From assembly GCA_023254015.1 (NCBI GenBank), contig JALQYS010000371.1, positions 1-5,446 of the forward strand: 5,446 bases of DNA, in the 5' to 3' direction. A model generated the notes under the pieces. That model worked only from the letters and a program-made list of their open reading frames with translations, had not been told where the DNA came from and did not search any database. Below are positions 1 to 5,288 of this stretch, one piece after another (positions within the stretch are counted from its first letter, which is position 1; every line of letters begins with the position of its first letter). The position numbers and the translations under genes were made by a program. This DNA comes from Paracoccaceae bacterium (GTDB lineage Bacteria > Pseudomonadota > Alphaproteobacteria > Rhodobacterales > Rhodobacteraceae).

Positions 1-1
1 C

Positions 2-249
2 CCCATTTTGTTGGCCAAAGGTTCAGACCACATGGCGGCGCGCAGTCGCGAAGAGGCGCAAAAACATGGCGTCGAAATGTTTGCTGCGCCGCCTTTGGCG
101 CGTGCACTTTATTTCAGCACCGAGGTTGATTACCCCGTGCCTGAGTCTTTGTACTTGGCAGTTGCGCAAGTCATTGCCTATATTTTCAGCTTGGCCGATG
201 TCCGTCCTGGGGTTGAACCCATGCCCAAGCCAAGCCCCAAAGTACCTGC
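2..249 (+). CDS. flhB: FlhB C-terminal fragment (flagellar type III export, partial)
   Basis: FlhB is the inner-membrane gate and substrate-specificity switch of the flagellar type III export apparatus. The open frame enters at the window edge and reads PILLAKGSDHMAARSREEAQ, then a PPLARALYFSTEVDYPVP stretch and ESLYLAVAQVIAYIFSL. This is the characteristic cytoplasmic domain that follows the NPTH self-cleavage site; that site and the membrane part lie off the window. About 82 residues remain. The Pro/Lys-rich tail ending near KVPA is typical of the FlhB C-terminus. Similarity stops at about 244-249, where the sequence switches to antisense LeuC with a sharp fall in GC. The piece looks beta- or gammaproteobacterial rather than like the alphaproteobacterial DNA to the right (inference from remembered family sequences). 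The homologous type III secretion (SctU) family is the alternative, but the wording fits FlhB better. Confidence 0.82.
244..249. other. flhB/leuC chimeric junction
   Basis: Plus-strand FlhB similarity ends and minus-strand LeuC similarity begins here. The bases ACCTGC serve both as part of FlhB V-P-A and, read in reverse, as the A-G of LeuC IEAG. The shared stretch is short (about 6 bases), and GC drops abruptly from about 55% to about 33%. Confidence 0.75.
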
Positions 250-588
250 TTCAATAGCCATATTACATAAAGAGAATCTATCATCCATTGATAAATATTT
301 AATTGTATCACCTGTGAATTCTAAAGCTTTATATAAAGCTCCATCAACACCTAAAATTCTAATGATTTCTAATATTAAATCTTTTCCCGTTACAAAAGGA
401 GCTGGTTTTCCTTTGAATACAACTTTAATTGACTCAGGAACTTTAAACCAGTTACCACCTGTAATCATCCCAAAAGAGATATCTGTACTTCCCATACCTG
501 TAGAAAATGCTCCTAAAGCACCATGTGTACATGTGTGTGAATCTGCACCAATGATAACATCACCTGGTAATACTAAACCTTTTTCTGG
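244..588 (-). CDS. leuC: LeuC internal fragment, 3-isopropylmalate dehydratase large subunit (broken both ends)
   Basis: LeuC is the aconitase-family [4Fe-4S] subunit that, with LeuD, isomerises 2- to 3-isopropylmalate in leucine synthesis. Read on the minus strand from 588, the frame gives 115 residues starting PEKGLVLPGDVIIGADSHTC. A THGALGAFSTGMGSTD stretch follows, then NWFKVPESIKVVF, GVDGALYKALEFTG and LSMDDRFSLCNMAIEAG. The DSHTCTHG and LCNMAIEAG motifs are hallmarks of the LeuC/homoaconitase branch. The three cluster-binding cysteines lie further downstream and are absent. There is no start or stop of its own: the first ATG in the frame (495) is internal, and the frame only ends at 178 after running into antisense FlhB. 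GC is about 33% and codons favour A/T, against about 60% in the neighbouring recA. The donor is an AT-rich bacterium; the wording resembles Campylobacterota LeuC, at low confidence. Homoaconitase-like proteins are the main alternative. Confidence 0.85.
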
Positions 589-875
589 CTTTCGGCCACC
601 AGATGCAGCGTCAGCGTGGTCTTGCCCGAGCTTTCCGGCCCATAGATCTCGATGATCCGGCCCTGCGGCAGGCCACCGATCCCCAGCGCGATGTCCAGCC
701 CCAGCGAGCCGGTCGAGGTCGCCTCGATGTCCAGCACCGCATTGTCCTGGCCCAGTTTCATGATCGAGCCCTTGCCAAATTGCCGCTCGATCTGTGCCAG
801 CGCGCTTTCCAGCGCCTTCGCCTTGTCCATGCCCTTGTTCCCGTTCACGTCGAGGAGGTTCGCCACCGCCACCAT
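573..875 (-). CDS. recA: RecA, N-terminal part only (truncated by a chimeric join)
   Basis: RecA is the cytoplasmic ATPase that forms strand-exchange filaments and triggers LexA self-cleavage. The start is the ATG at 873-875. An AAGGAG Shine-Dalgarno sequence at 883-888 lies 7 nt upstream, and the protein begins MVAVANLLDVNGNKG. A longer reading to an ATG at 956 adds 27 residues not found in RecA and is rejected. Visible parts are ALESALAQIERQFGKGSIMK (residues 21-40), TSTGSLGLDIALGIGGLP (53-70) and the Walker A loop GPESSGKT (79-86). RecA similarity ends at AESQKK, residue 99, where KGG would be expected next. One foreign codon then follows, and a TAG at 573-575. RecA is normally about 350 residues, so the rest of the core, including the DNA-binding loops L1 and L2, is missing. 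The join with LeuC lies within 577-588. The gene diverges from the sulfotransferase gene, and its 5' region looks intact and native. Confidence 0.93.
   Translation of the reverse strand: MVAVANLLDVNGNKGMDKAKALESALAQIERQFGKGSIMKLGQDNAVLDIEATSTGSLGLDIALGIGGLPQGRIIEIYGPESSGKTTLTLHLVAESQKKV
577..588. other. recA/leuC chimeric junction with 12-base shared sequence
   Basis: Right of this point the minus strand is RecA at about 60% GC. Left of it the minus strand is LeuC at about 33% GC, in a frame shifted by one. On the minus strand the 12 bases are CCAGAAAAAGGT. They fit RecA (end of AGC, then CAG AAA AAG G) and LeuC (CCA GAA AAA GGT, P-E-K-G) equally well, so the exact crossover cannot be placed inside them. 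Confidence 0.85.
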
Positions 876-882
876 TGCCGCT

Positions 883-888
883 CTCCTT
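883..888 (-). promoter_or_regulatory. Ribosome binding site fixing the recA start
   Basis: The minus strand reads AAGGAG, followed by 7 nt and the ATG at 875. It is a strong Shine-Dalgarno match. It favours this ATG over the upstream in-frame ATG at 956. Confidence 0.8.
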
Positions 889-924
889 ATCACATGGCCG
901 CGCCTTGGCGGCAATCGCCCGTAT

Positions 925-940
925 GTTCCCTCTTTGTTTC
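925..940 (-). promoter_or_regulatory. Probable LexA (SOS) box of recA, one mismatch
   Basis: The plus strand reads GTTC-CCTCTTT-GTTT. Alphaproteobacterial LexA sites are GTTC-N7-GTTC (GAAC-N7-GAAC on the other strand), so this is one base off consensus with exact spacing. It lies 50-65 bases upstream of the recA ATG and just downstream of the proposed -10, where LexA binding would block transcription. The location supports it, but the mismatch lowers confidence. Confidence 0.5.
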
Positions 941-941
941 C

Positions 942-972
942 GTTATATGCAGACAAAAGAAGAACATTTCAA
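942..972 (-). promoter_or_regulatory. Candidate recA promoter
   Basis: On the minus strand a TTGAAA -35-like element (967-972) is followed by TATAAC (942-947). The TATAAC matches TATAAT at five of six positions. The 19-base spacing is longer than the ideal 17. The predicted start point falls at about 935, inside the proposed LexA box, as expected for an SOS-repressed recA. No comparably clear promoter was seen for the divergent gene. Confidence 0.4.
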
Positions 973-984
973 TCGATTTCTTCT
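958..984. repeat. 7-bp inverted repeat around the recA -35
   Basis: AGAAGAA (958-964) and TTCTTCT (978-984) are perfect inverted copies separated by 13 bases. They flank the candidate recA -35 element. A regulator binding here could affect either divergent gene, but the arms are simple purine/pyrimidine tracts and chance is quite possible. Confidence 0.3.
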
Positions 985-1049
985 GAACCCAGCTTTCCCC
1001 CAGCAGGATTAAGGAATAGTGAACGGGGCAGCAGATTTGCGGGAAAATC

Positions 1050-1055
1050 AGGGGA
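1050..1055 (+). promoter_or_regulatory. Ribosome binding site of the sulfotransferase-like gene
   Basis: AGGGGA lies 9 nt before the ATG at 1065 and 12 nt before the alternative ATG at 1068, so it favours 1065. The match to the Shine-Dalgarno consensus is moderate. Confidence 0.5.
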
Positions 1056-1064
1056 TTCTTCACC

Positions 1065-1658
1065 ATGATGGTATTCTGGCAGCAGCGTCTGGCGTTTCTG
1101 GCCACCCCCAAGACCGCCTCGACCGCCATAGAAGCCGCGCTGGGGGCCTTGGCTTCCCTGGTGATTCTGCGTCCGCGCGAATTGAAGCATACCGATGCCA
1201 CGCGATTTGAGCGCTTTCTGCAGCCCTTCCTGTCTGAAAGCCGCAAAGCCTCGTTCGAAGTGGTGGCCCTGATGCGCGAGCCGCGTGACTGGCTGGGCAG
1301 CTGGTATCGCGACCGCCAGCGCGAGGATGTGGAGCCCGAGCATTCCACCGCCGGGATGAGCTTTGACGACTTTGTGCGCGCCTATTGTGGCCAAGGTCCG
1401 CGACCGGCCTTTGCCGATGTGGGGTCGCAGGCCGAATTTCTGACCACGCCCTCGGGCGCGCAGATGCCGCATCTGTTCCGCTATGAGGCACTCGACGGCT
1501 TCGTGCAGTTTCTGGAGGACCGGCTCGGCTGCGAGATCACCCTGCCGCATATGAACGTCTCTCCCAAGGGCAACACCGCGTTGACCGCCGAAACCGAGAC
1601 CATGCTGCGCGCCCGGCTGGCGCAGGACTTTGCGCTCTATGAAAGCATTGGCGGCTGA
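1065..1658 (+). CDS. Small sulfotransferase-fold protein (P-loop, PAPS-type)
   Basis: This 197-residue soluble protein has the two landmarks of the PAPS-dependent sulfotransferase fold. The N-terminal strand and phosphate loop FLATPKTASTAIEAAL (residues 11-26) resembles the 5'-phosphosulfate loop. VVALMREPRDWLGSWYR (66-82) resembles the 3'-phosphate motif, with Arg71 and Ser79 eight residues apart as in known enzymes. The acceptor substrate cannot be read from the sequence. There is no signal peptide or membrane segment. The start at 1065 has an AGGGGA site at 1050-1055, 9 nt upstream; the adjacent ATG at 1068 is an alternative. The length is short for a sulfotransferase (usually 250-300), so the C-terminal lid is reduced. 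From memory, Rhodobacterales relatives of this family are often labelled 'gamma-glutamyl kinase'. Nothing in the sequence supports that name: no amino-acid kinase or PUA domain is visible. The gene diverges from recA and converges on cckA with abutting stops. Confidence 0.72.
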   Translation: MMVFWQQRLAFLATPKTASTAIEAALGALASLVILRPRELKHTDATRFERFLQPFLSESRKASFEVVALMREPRDWLGSWYRDRQREDVEPEHSTAGMSFDDFVRAYCGQGPRPAFADVGSQAEFLTTPSGAQMPHLFRYEALDGFVQFLEDRLGCEITLPHMNVSPKGNTALTAETETMLRARLAQDFALYESIGG

Positions 1659-1661
1659 TCA
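1656..1661. other. TGATCA palindrome supplying both convergent stop codons
   Basis: Bases 1656-1658 are the TGA of the plus-strand sulfotransferase-like gene. Bases 1659-1661, read in reverse, are the TGA of cckA. The genes abut with no intergenic base, and no hairpin plus T-run is visible nearby. Each transcript must therefore end inside the other gene or by a factor-dependent route. Confidence 0.9.
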
Positions 1662-4031
1662 ATGCAGCAATTGGCCCTGCACCGTCGCGGCCAGATCTGA
1701 CAGCGAGAAAGGCTTTGGCAAGAAGACCGAATTCGGGATGCGCGCCTGCATCTCGGACAGGGCATCCTCGGCATAGCCCGAAACGAAGATCACCCGGACA
1801 TTCGGCCGGCTTTCCAGCGCCTTTTTCACCCATGTCGGACCATCGAGGCCGGGCATGACCACATCGGTCACGAAAAGATCGACCTGCAGCGCCGGGTCTT
1901 CCAGCTTTTGCAGCGCCTCTTCCGCGCTTTCAGCCTCAAGCACGGTATAGCCCCGCATCCGCAGCGCGCGGCTAGCAAAGGCGCGTACCGGGGCCTCGTC
2001 CTCGACCAACAGAACCACCCCTTCGCCGGGCCGCATCACGACGCCCGCCTTCAGGGCCTGTGACGGGGCAGCATCCTCGAGATCGGCACCGCTGTAGGCC
2101 GGGAAATAGACCTGGAAAATACTGCCCTCACCTTCGGTCGAATCGACAAAGATGAACCCGCCCGACTGTTTGACAATCCCATAGGCCGTGGACAGTCCAA
2201 GCCCGGTGCCCTCACCAGGCTTTTTCGTGGTGTAGAAGGGTTCAAAGATTTTCTGCAGGCGATCTTCGGGGATGCCGCAGCCGGTATCGCTGACCCGGAT
2301 GAGTGTATATTCCCCGGCCGGAACCAGCGCCCGGTCGCGCCGCATGTCATCACGCAGCGTCAGCGCTTCGGTCTCGATGTGGATCGTGCCCCCCGCAGGC
2401 ATCGCATCGCGGGCGTTGACGACAAGGTTCATCACCACCTGTTCCAACTTGCGCCGATCTGCGCGGATGGGTGAAAGCCCCTTGCCATGGGTCAGACGCA
2501 GCTTGATCCGCTCGCCCACCAGACGGTTCAGAAGATGGGCCAGATCGGACAGAAGATCCTCAAGCTCAAGCCGCTCGGGCTTGAGTGTCTGTTTGCGCGA
2601 ATAGGCCAGAAGCTGCCCGACCAGCGCGGCGGCACGATTGGCGTTCTGGTGGATCTGGATCAGGTCGGCATAGGCGGGATCATCGGCCTTGTGACGCAGC
2701 AACAAGAGGTCACAGTGCCCAGAGATCGCTGTCAGCAAGTTGTTGAAGTCATGCGCAATGCCGCCGGCAAGCTGGCCGATGGCCTGCATCTTCTGGCTTT
2801 GCACCACCTGCGCCTCAAGCGTCTTGAGGGCGGTGGCATCCTGCAGGATCGCCAGCGCCCCGGGCCGGCCGCCTTCGACGATGCGGCGCAAGTTGATCTG
2901 GACAAAGACTTCGCTGCCCAGTTGGCGGGCGGTCAGAACCTCGGCGCCGGCGGGTTTGCGTTCGGCGACCACGTCGGCAAGCCAATCGCCGACCGGCCGG
3001 CCAAGCCCATCAAACAGGTCGTGAAAGGCGGGCATGACGCCTGCTTCCAGCTGCAACAGCTCACGCGCGGCGGCGTTGGCCGCGCGCAGCATGCCGTCGG
3101 GAGCCAGTTTCAGCAGCGGAACCGGCACATGTTCAAAGTCGGTCTGCACCGGTGCCGGCCTCTCGGTGCGGGGCAAGGGCAGCAGAAAGATTTCCCGGCG
3201 TTCGGCCGGGCCTTCCACCTCGGCCAGAATGGCGCGCATCGGGCCGTCGACGGCATTCACCTCCACCTCTTCGCCCGAGCGCAGCAGGGGAGAGGTGAAA
3301 ACCCGATCCAGCCGCTTTGGCCTGCCGCCCAGAAGCCGGCGCATGGCCTCGTTGCAGAAAAGCACGACACCGGCGCGGTTCACCGTCAGCATCGGCAGGC
3401 TGAGCGTTTCGGCCCCCCGCCCCTGAACGCTGCGGTCAATGAATTCCTCAAGCCGCCACAGAAACCGGTCATCCGACAGGCGATGCACCGAAAGCCGGGT
3501 ATGGCCCCGGCGGGTGACGACATCTTCGCGCGCGGCGCCAGCATGCGAGGCGCGGGTCTGCAGGCGATAGAAAACGGCCGAAGGCGCTGCAAAGGAATCG
3601 CCGAGGGTCGCGATCAGGGTCTTGCCTTCGGCCCCGCCAAACCGCTCTCGTGCGGCGGCGTTCTGATAGCGCACCAGACCGTGCAGGTCGGTGGTAAAGC
3701 TGGGGGTTGCATCATGGCCGGTGAGCGCCTGCAGCCCAGCCTCAAGTCGGCGTTCCCGCCAGTCCTGCCACAGCCCCATCGAGCGCAGCATGAACACCAG
3801 CGCGACAAAGGTCAGCCCCACCGCAGCTGCGCCAATCTGCAGGCCGCGATTGTCGGTCAGCGACACAAGCGCCAGTGCCGTGATCGACAAAACGACCAGC
3901 AACGCCACGGCCCGCAGGCCCCCTTGTCGGCGGTCGAACACCCCTGCCAGCTTGCCCGCCTGTCTGCCCGCCAAGGCCCTGCCCCCCAAATACCTGCCGC
4001 GACTCCCCGCAGGGAATCGCCTCTCGCCCAT
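1659..4031 (-). CDS. cckA: CckA hybrid sensor histidine kinase
   Basis: CckA is the membrane kinase/phosphatase that passes phosphate from its histidine to its own receiver aspartate, then through ChpT to the master regulator CtrA. From the ATG at 4031 the protein has 790 residues. An Arg-rich N-terminus precedes two membrane helices (about 39-58 and 64-83) with almost no periplasmic loop. PAS-like sensing regions follow (about 110-195, 210-290 and 300-405, the first two weak). The dimerisation box GQLAGGIAHDFNNLLTAI carries phospho-acceptor His427. The ATPase domain has an N box (VVMNLVVNARDAM, Asn535 and Asn539), the G1 box DTGCGIP (582-588) and the G2 box GEGTGLGL (606-613). The receiver domain (about 672-786) has acidic residues 677-679, phospho-acceptor Asp723 in FVTDVVMPG, and Lys773 in FLPKPF. 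All catalytic residues are present. A TTG at 4043 is an alternative start, limited by an in-frame TAA at 4047-4049; neither start has a clear ribosome site. A CtrA-type site lies directly upstream. Confidence 0.95.
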   Translation of the reverse strand: MGERRFPAGSRGRYLGGRALAGRQAGKLAGVFDRRQGGLRAVALLVVLSITALALVSLTDNRGLQIGAAAVGLTFVALVFMLRSMGLWQDWRERRLEAGLQALTGHDATPSFTTDLHGLVRYQNAAARERFGGAEGKTLIATLGDSFAAPSAVFYRLQTRASHAGAAREDVVTRRGHTRLSVHRLSDDRFLWRLEEFIDRSVQGRGAETLSLPMLTVNRAGVVLFCNEAMRRLLGGRPKRLDRVFTSPLLRSGEEVEVNAVDGPMRAILAEVEGPAERREIFLLPLPRTERPAPVQTDFEHVPVPLLKLAPDGMLRAANAAARELLQLEAGVMPAFHDLFDGLGRPVGDWLADVVAERKPAGAEVLTARQLGSEVFVQINLRRIVEGGRPGALAILQDATALKTLEAQVVQSQKMQAIGQLAGGIAHDFNNLLTAISGHCDLLLLRHKADDPAYADLIQIHQNANRAAALVGQLLAYSRKQTLKPERLELEDLLSDLAHLLNRLVGERIKLRLTHGKGLSPIRADRRKLEQVVMNLVVNARDAMPAGGTIHIETEALTLRDDMRRDRALVPAGEYTLIRVSDTGCGIPEDRLQKIFEPFYTTKKPGEGTGLGLSTAYGIVKQSGGFIFVDSTEGEGSIFQVYFPAYSGADLEDAAPSQALKAGVVMRPGEGVVLLVEDEAPVRAFASRALRMRGYTVLEAESAEEALQKLEDPALQVDLFVTDVVMPGLDGPTWVKKALESRPNVRVIFVSGYAEDALSEMQARIPNSVFLPKPFSLSDLAATVQGQLLH

Positions 4032-4136
4032 CAAACCGGGCAATGGTTAACCGGGGTTTAATGAACATCTCCCCCAACCGCATTTTGAGCGGAAAAGGCG
4101 AGAGAAGTCATTTCAATTCTCGTAAAGGTTGATAAT
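4032..4136. other. rsmB-cckA intergenic region
   Basis: This 105-base gap lies between the rsmB stop and the cckA ATG and is AT-richer than its flanks. Besides the CtrA-type site it holds two weak inverted repeats (GAGAA/TTCTC at about 4101-4120, and CCGC/GCGG at about 4079-4093). Neither has a stem long enough or a T-run to be called a terminator. No good -35/-10 pair for cckA was found, so cckA may be read partly from rsmB or from a CtrA-dependent start. Confidence 0.5.
4043..4061 (-). promoter_or_regulatory. CtrA-type binding site upstream of cckA
   Basis: The minus strand reads TTAA-ACCCCGG-TTAACCAT. This contains the full CtrA consensus TTAA-N7-TTAA(C) at 4047-4061. It also contains the extended half-site TTAACCAT known from alphaproteobacteria, at 4043-4050. 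It ends 11 bases before the preferred cckA ATG, so it lies at or below any conventional promoter position. That placement fits repression better than activation if transcription starts upstream. It is a sequence match only; binding is inferred. Confidence 0.6.
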
Positions 4137-5288
4137 TTACGCCTGCGCCAGCAGCGCCACATAGAACCCGTCTCCGCCCGACAGGGGCGAGAAACGCTGC
4201 TGCGCCCGGCAGGTCCATCCGGGATGGGCGGCAAGGAACCGGTCGATCTGTTCCTCGTTTTCCTCGGACAAGAGCGAACAGGTCGCATAGGCCAGGACGC
4301 CAGAGGGCCCGACAAGGGGCGCGACACGCGCCAAGATCTCGGCTTGGGTCTTGCACAAAGCCTCCAGCCGCTGGGGCGTCAGGGCCCATTTTCCCATCGG
4401 ATCGCGCCGCCAACTGCCCGAGCCGGAACAGGGCACATCGGTCAGGATCAGGTCAAAGCGTTGCGACGGATCGATCTTTTCTAGGATCTGAACACGCGCG
4501 CCCGCCCGGGCGGCGCGGGCGGGCAGATCGCGCATCCGGCCCTTGTCGGCGTCATGGGCAAAAAGCGTCAGCCGCGCCCGGGCCGCCATGGCCAGCGACT
4601 TGCCGCCGCCACCGGCGCAATAATCCAGCACGCGCAGGCCGTCGCGCAGCGGCAAGGCCTGCACCACGGCCTGCGAGGAGGCGTCCTGCAGCTCGACCAG
4701 ACCTTCGGCATAGGGCGAGCTGGCTGCGATCTTGCGGGCGCCCTCGGTCACCCTGAGCGCCAGCGCGATGCCCTCGACCGGGGTGGCCCGGATGCCTGCA
4801 TTGGCCAGAGCCTCGATGGCCTCTGGCAGGGTGGCCTTGCGGGCGTTGACGCGCAGGAACACCGGGGCGCGGGCGCGCATCGCGGCAAGCGTTGCATCGG
4901 CCTCATCGCCCAAGGCCTTGACGAACAAGGGGTAAAGCCAATCCGCGACATCCAGCGCCTCGGCCCCCTCCGGGTGGCGGCCCTGATCGGCGGCGGTCAG
5001 CGGGGCGGGGGCATGGCCTTGGCCGGTGAAGAGAAGGTCCGGGTCCTGACCTTCCGCGCGCAGGCCGCCCAGAACCAGCCCGCGCCCGGTCATCCCGCCG
5101 CCAAGCGCCGCGAAAGACCGCTTGCAGCGCAGCGCGTCATAGACAAGATCGCGCACCGCGTGGCGATCCCCCGACCCGGCAAAACGGCTGGCGCGGCCCC
5201 AGTTGGTCAGCGCCTGTTCGGCGGGTTCGCCGCCAAGGATACGGTCCAGAACGGCAATCGCGGCGGCAGCACGGGCGGCGGGGGTCAT
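4137..5288 (-). CDS. rsmB: RsmB-type 16S rRNA (cytosine-5) methyltransferase
   Basis: RsmB uses S-adenosylmethionine to make m5C967 in 16S rRNA. This 383-residue protein has an N-terminal NusB-like RNA-binding region (about 1-65, with DRHAVRDLVYDALRCKRSF) and a C-terminal NOP2/Sun methyltransferase domain. Visible motifs are ELQDASSQAVV (199-209), the SAM loop DYCAGGGGKS (222-231), motif IV DVPCSGSGSWRRDP with Cys287, and motif VI YATCSLLSEENEEQ with catalytic Cys337. The end is GGDGFYVALL. Both family cysteines are present, so it should be active. The loop GGGGKS replaces the more usual APGGKT. The length is somewhat below E. coli RsmB (about 430), mainly from a shorter N-terminal half. The ATG overlaps the stop of the upstream dehydrogenase (ATGA), and a GCAGGAG site lies 8 nt upstream, so the two are likely cotranscribed and coupled. 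A related RsmB/RsmF-group enzyme with another rRNA target cannot be excluded. Confidence 0.88.
   Translation of the reverse strand: MTPAARAAAAIAVLDRILGGEPAEQALTNWGRASRFAGSGDRHAVRDLVYDALRCKRSFAALGGGMTGRGLVLGGLRAEGQDPDLLFTGQGHAPAPLTAADQGRHPEGAEALDVADWLYPLFVKALGDEADATLAAMRARAPVFLRVNARKATLPEAIEALANAGIRATPVEGIALALRVTEGARKIAASSPYAEGLVELQDASSQAVVQALPLRDGLRVLDYCAGGGGKSLAMAARARLTLFAHDADKGRMRDLPARAARAGARVQILEKIDPSQRFDLILTDVPCSGSGSWRRDPMGKWALTPQRLEALCKTQAEILARVAPLVGPSGVLAYATCSLLSEENEEQIDRFLAAHPGWTCRAQQRFSPLSGGDGFYVALLAQA

Larger units (their letters stand above)
876..1064. other. Divergent intergenic region between recA and the sulfotransferase-like gene
   Basis: This 189-base region separates the two divergent start codons. 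It carries the recA ribosome site, LexA-like box and promoter, the short inverted repeat, and the ribosome site of the plus-strand gene. I found no convincing -35/-10 pair on the plus strand. Confidence 0.7.

Noticed and set aside
244..588. LeuC piece as a horizontally acquired gene in the alphaproteobacterium
   Set aside because: It is a start-less, stop-less internal fragment that interrupts an essential-type gene and meets a third unrelated gene within 340 bases. There is no mobile element or target-site duplication, so an artefact is simpler.
8..655. A 215-codon plus-strand frame from FlhB through to 655
   Set aside because: Only the first ~82 codons are FlhB. The rest is antisense to LeuC and RecA, each with recognisable motifs on the other strand, so it is not a fusion protein.
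876..956. A 27-residue N-terminal extension of RecA from the ATG at 956
   Set aside because: RecA proteins begin close to the ATG at 875, which has a strong ribosome site. The extension would cover the ribosome site, and the ATG at 956 lies upstream of the proposed -10 and LexA box.
2487..4061. A 524-codon plus-strand frame opposite cckA
   Set aside because: It lies wholly antisense to a complete CckA with all kinase motifs. Long mirror frames are expected in GC-rich coding DNA, and the translation shows no recognisable domain.
4062..4136. Possible rho-independent terminator after rsmB
   Set aside because: The only stems are 4-5 bp with long loops, and there is no proper T-run on the minus strand.
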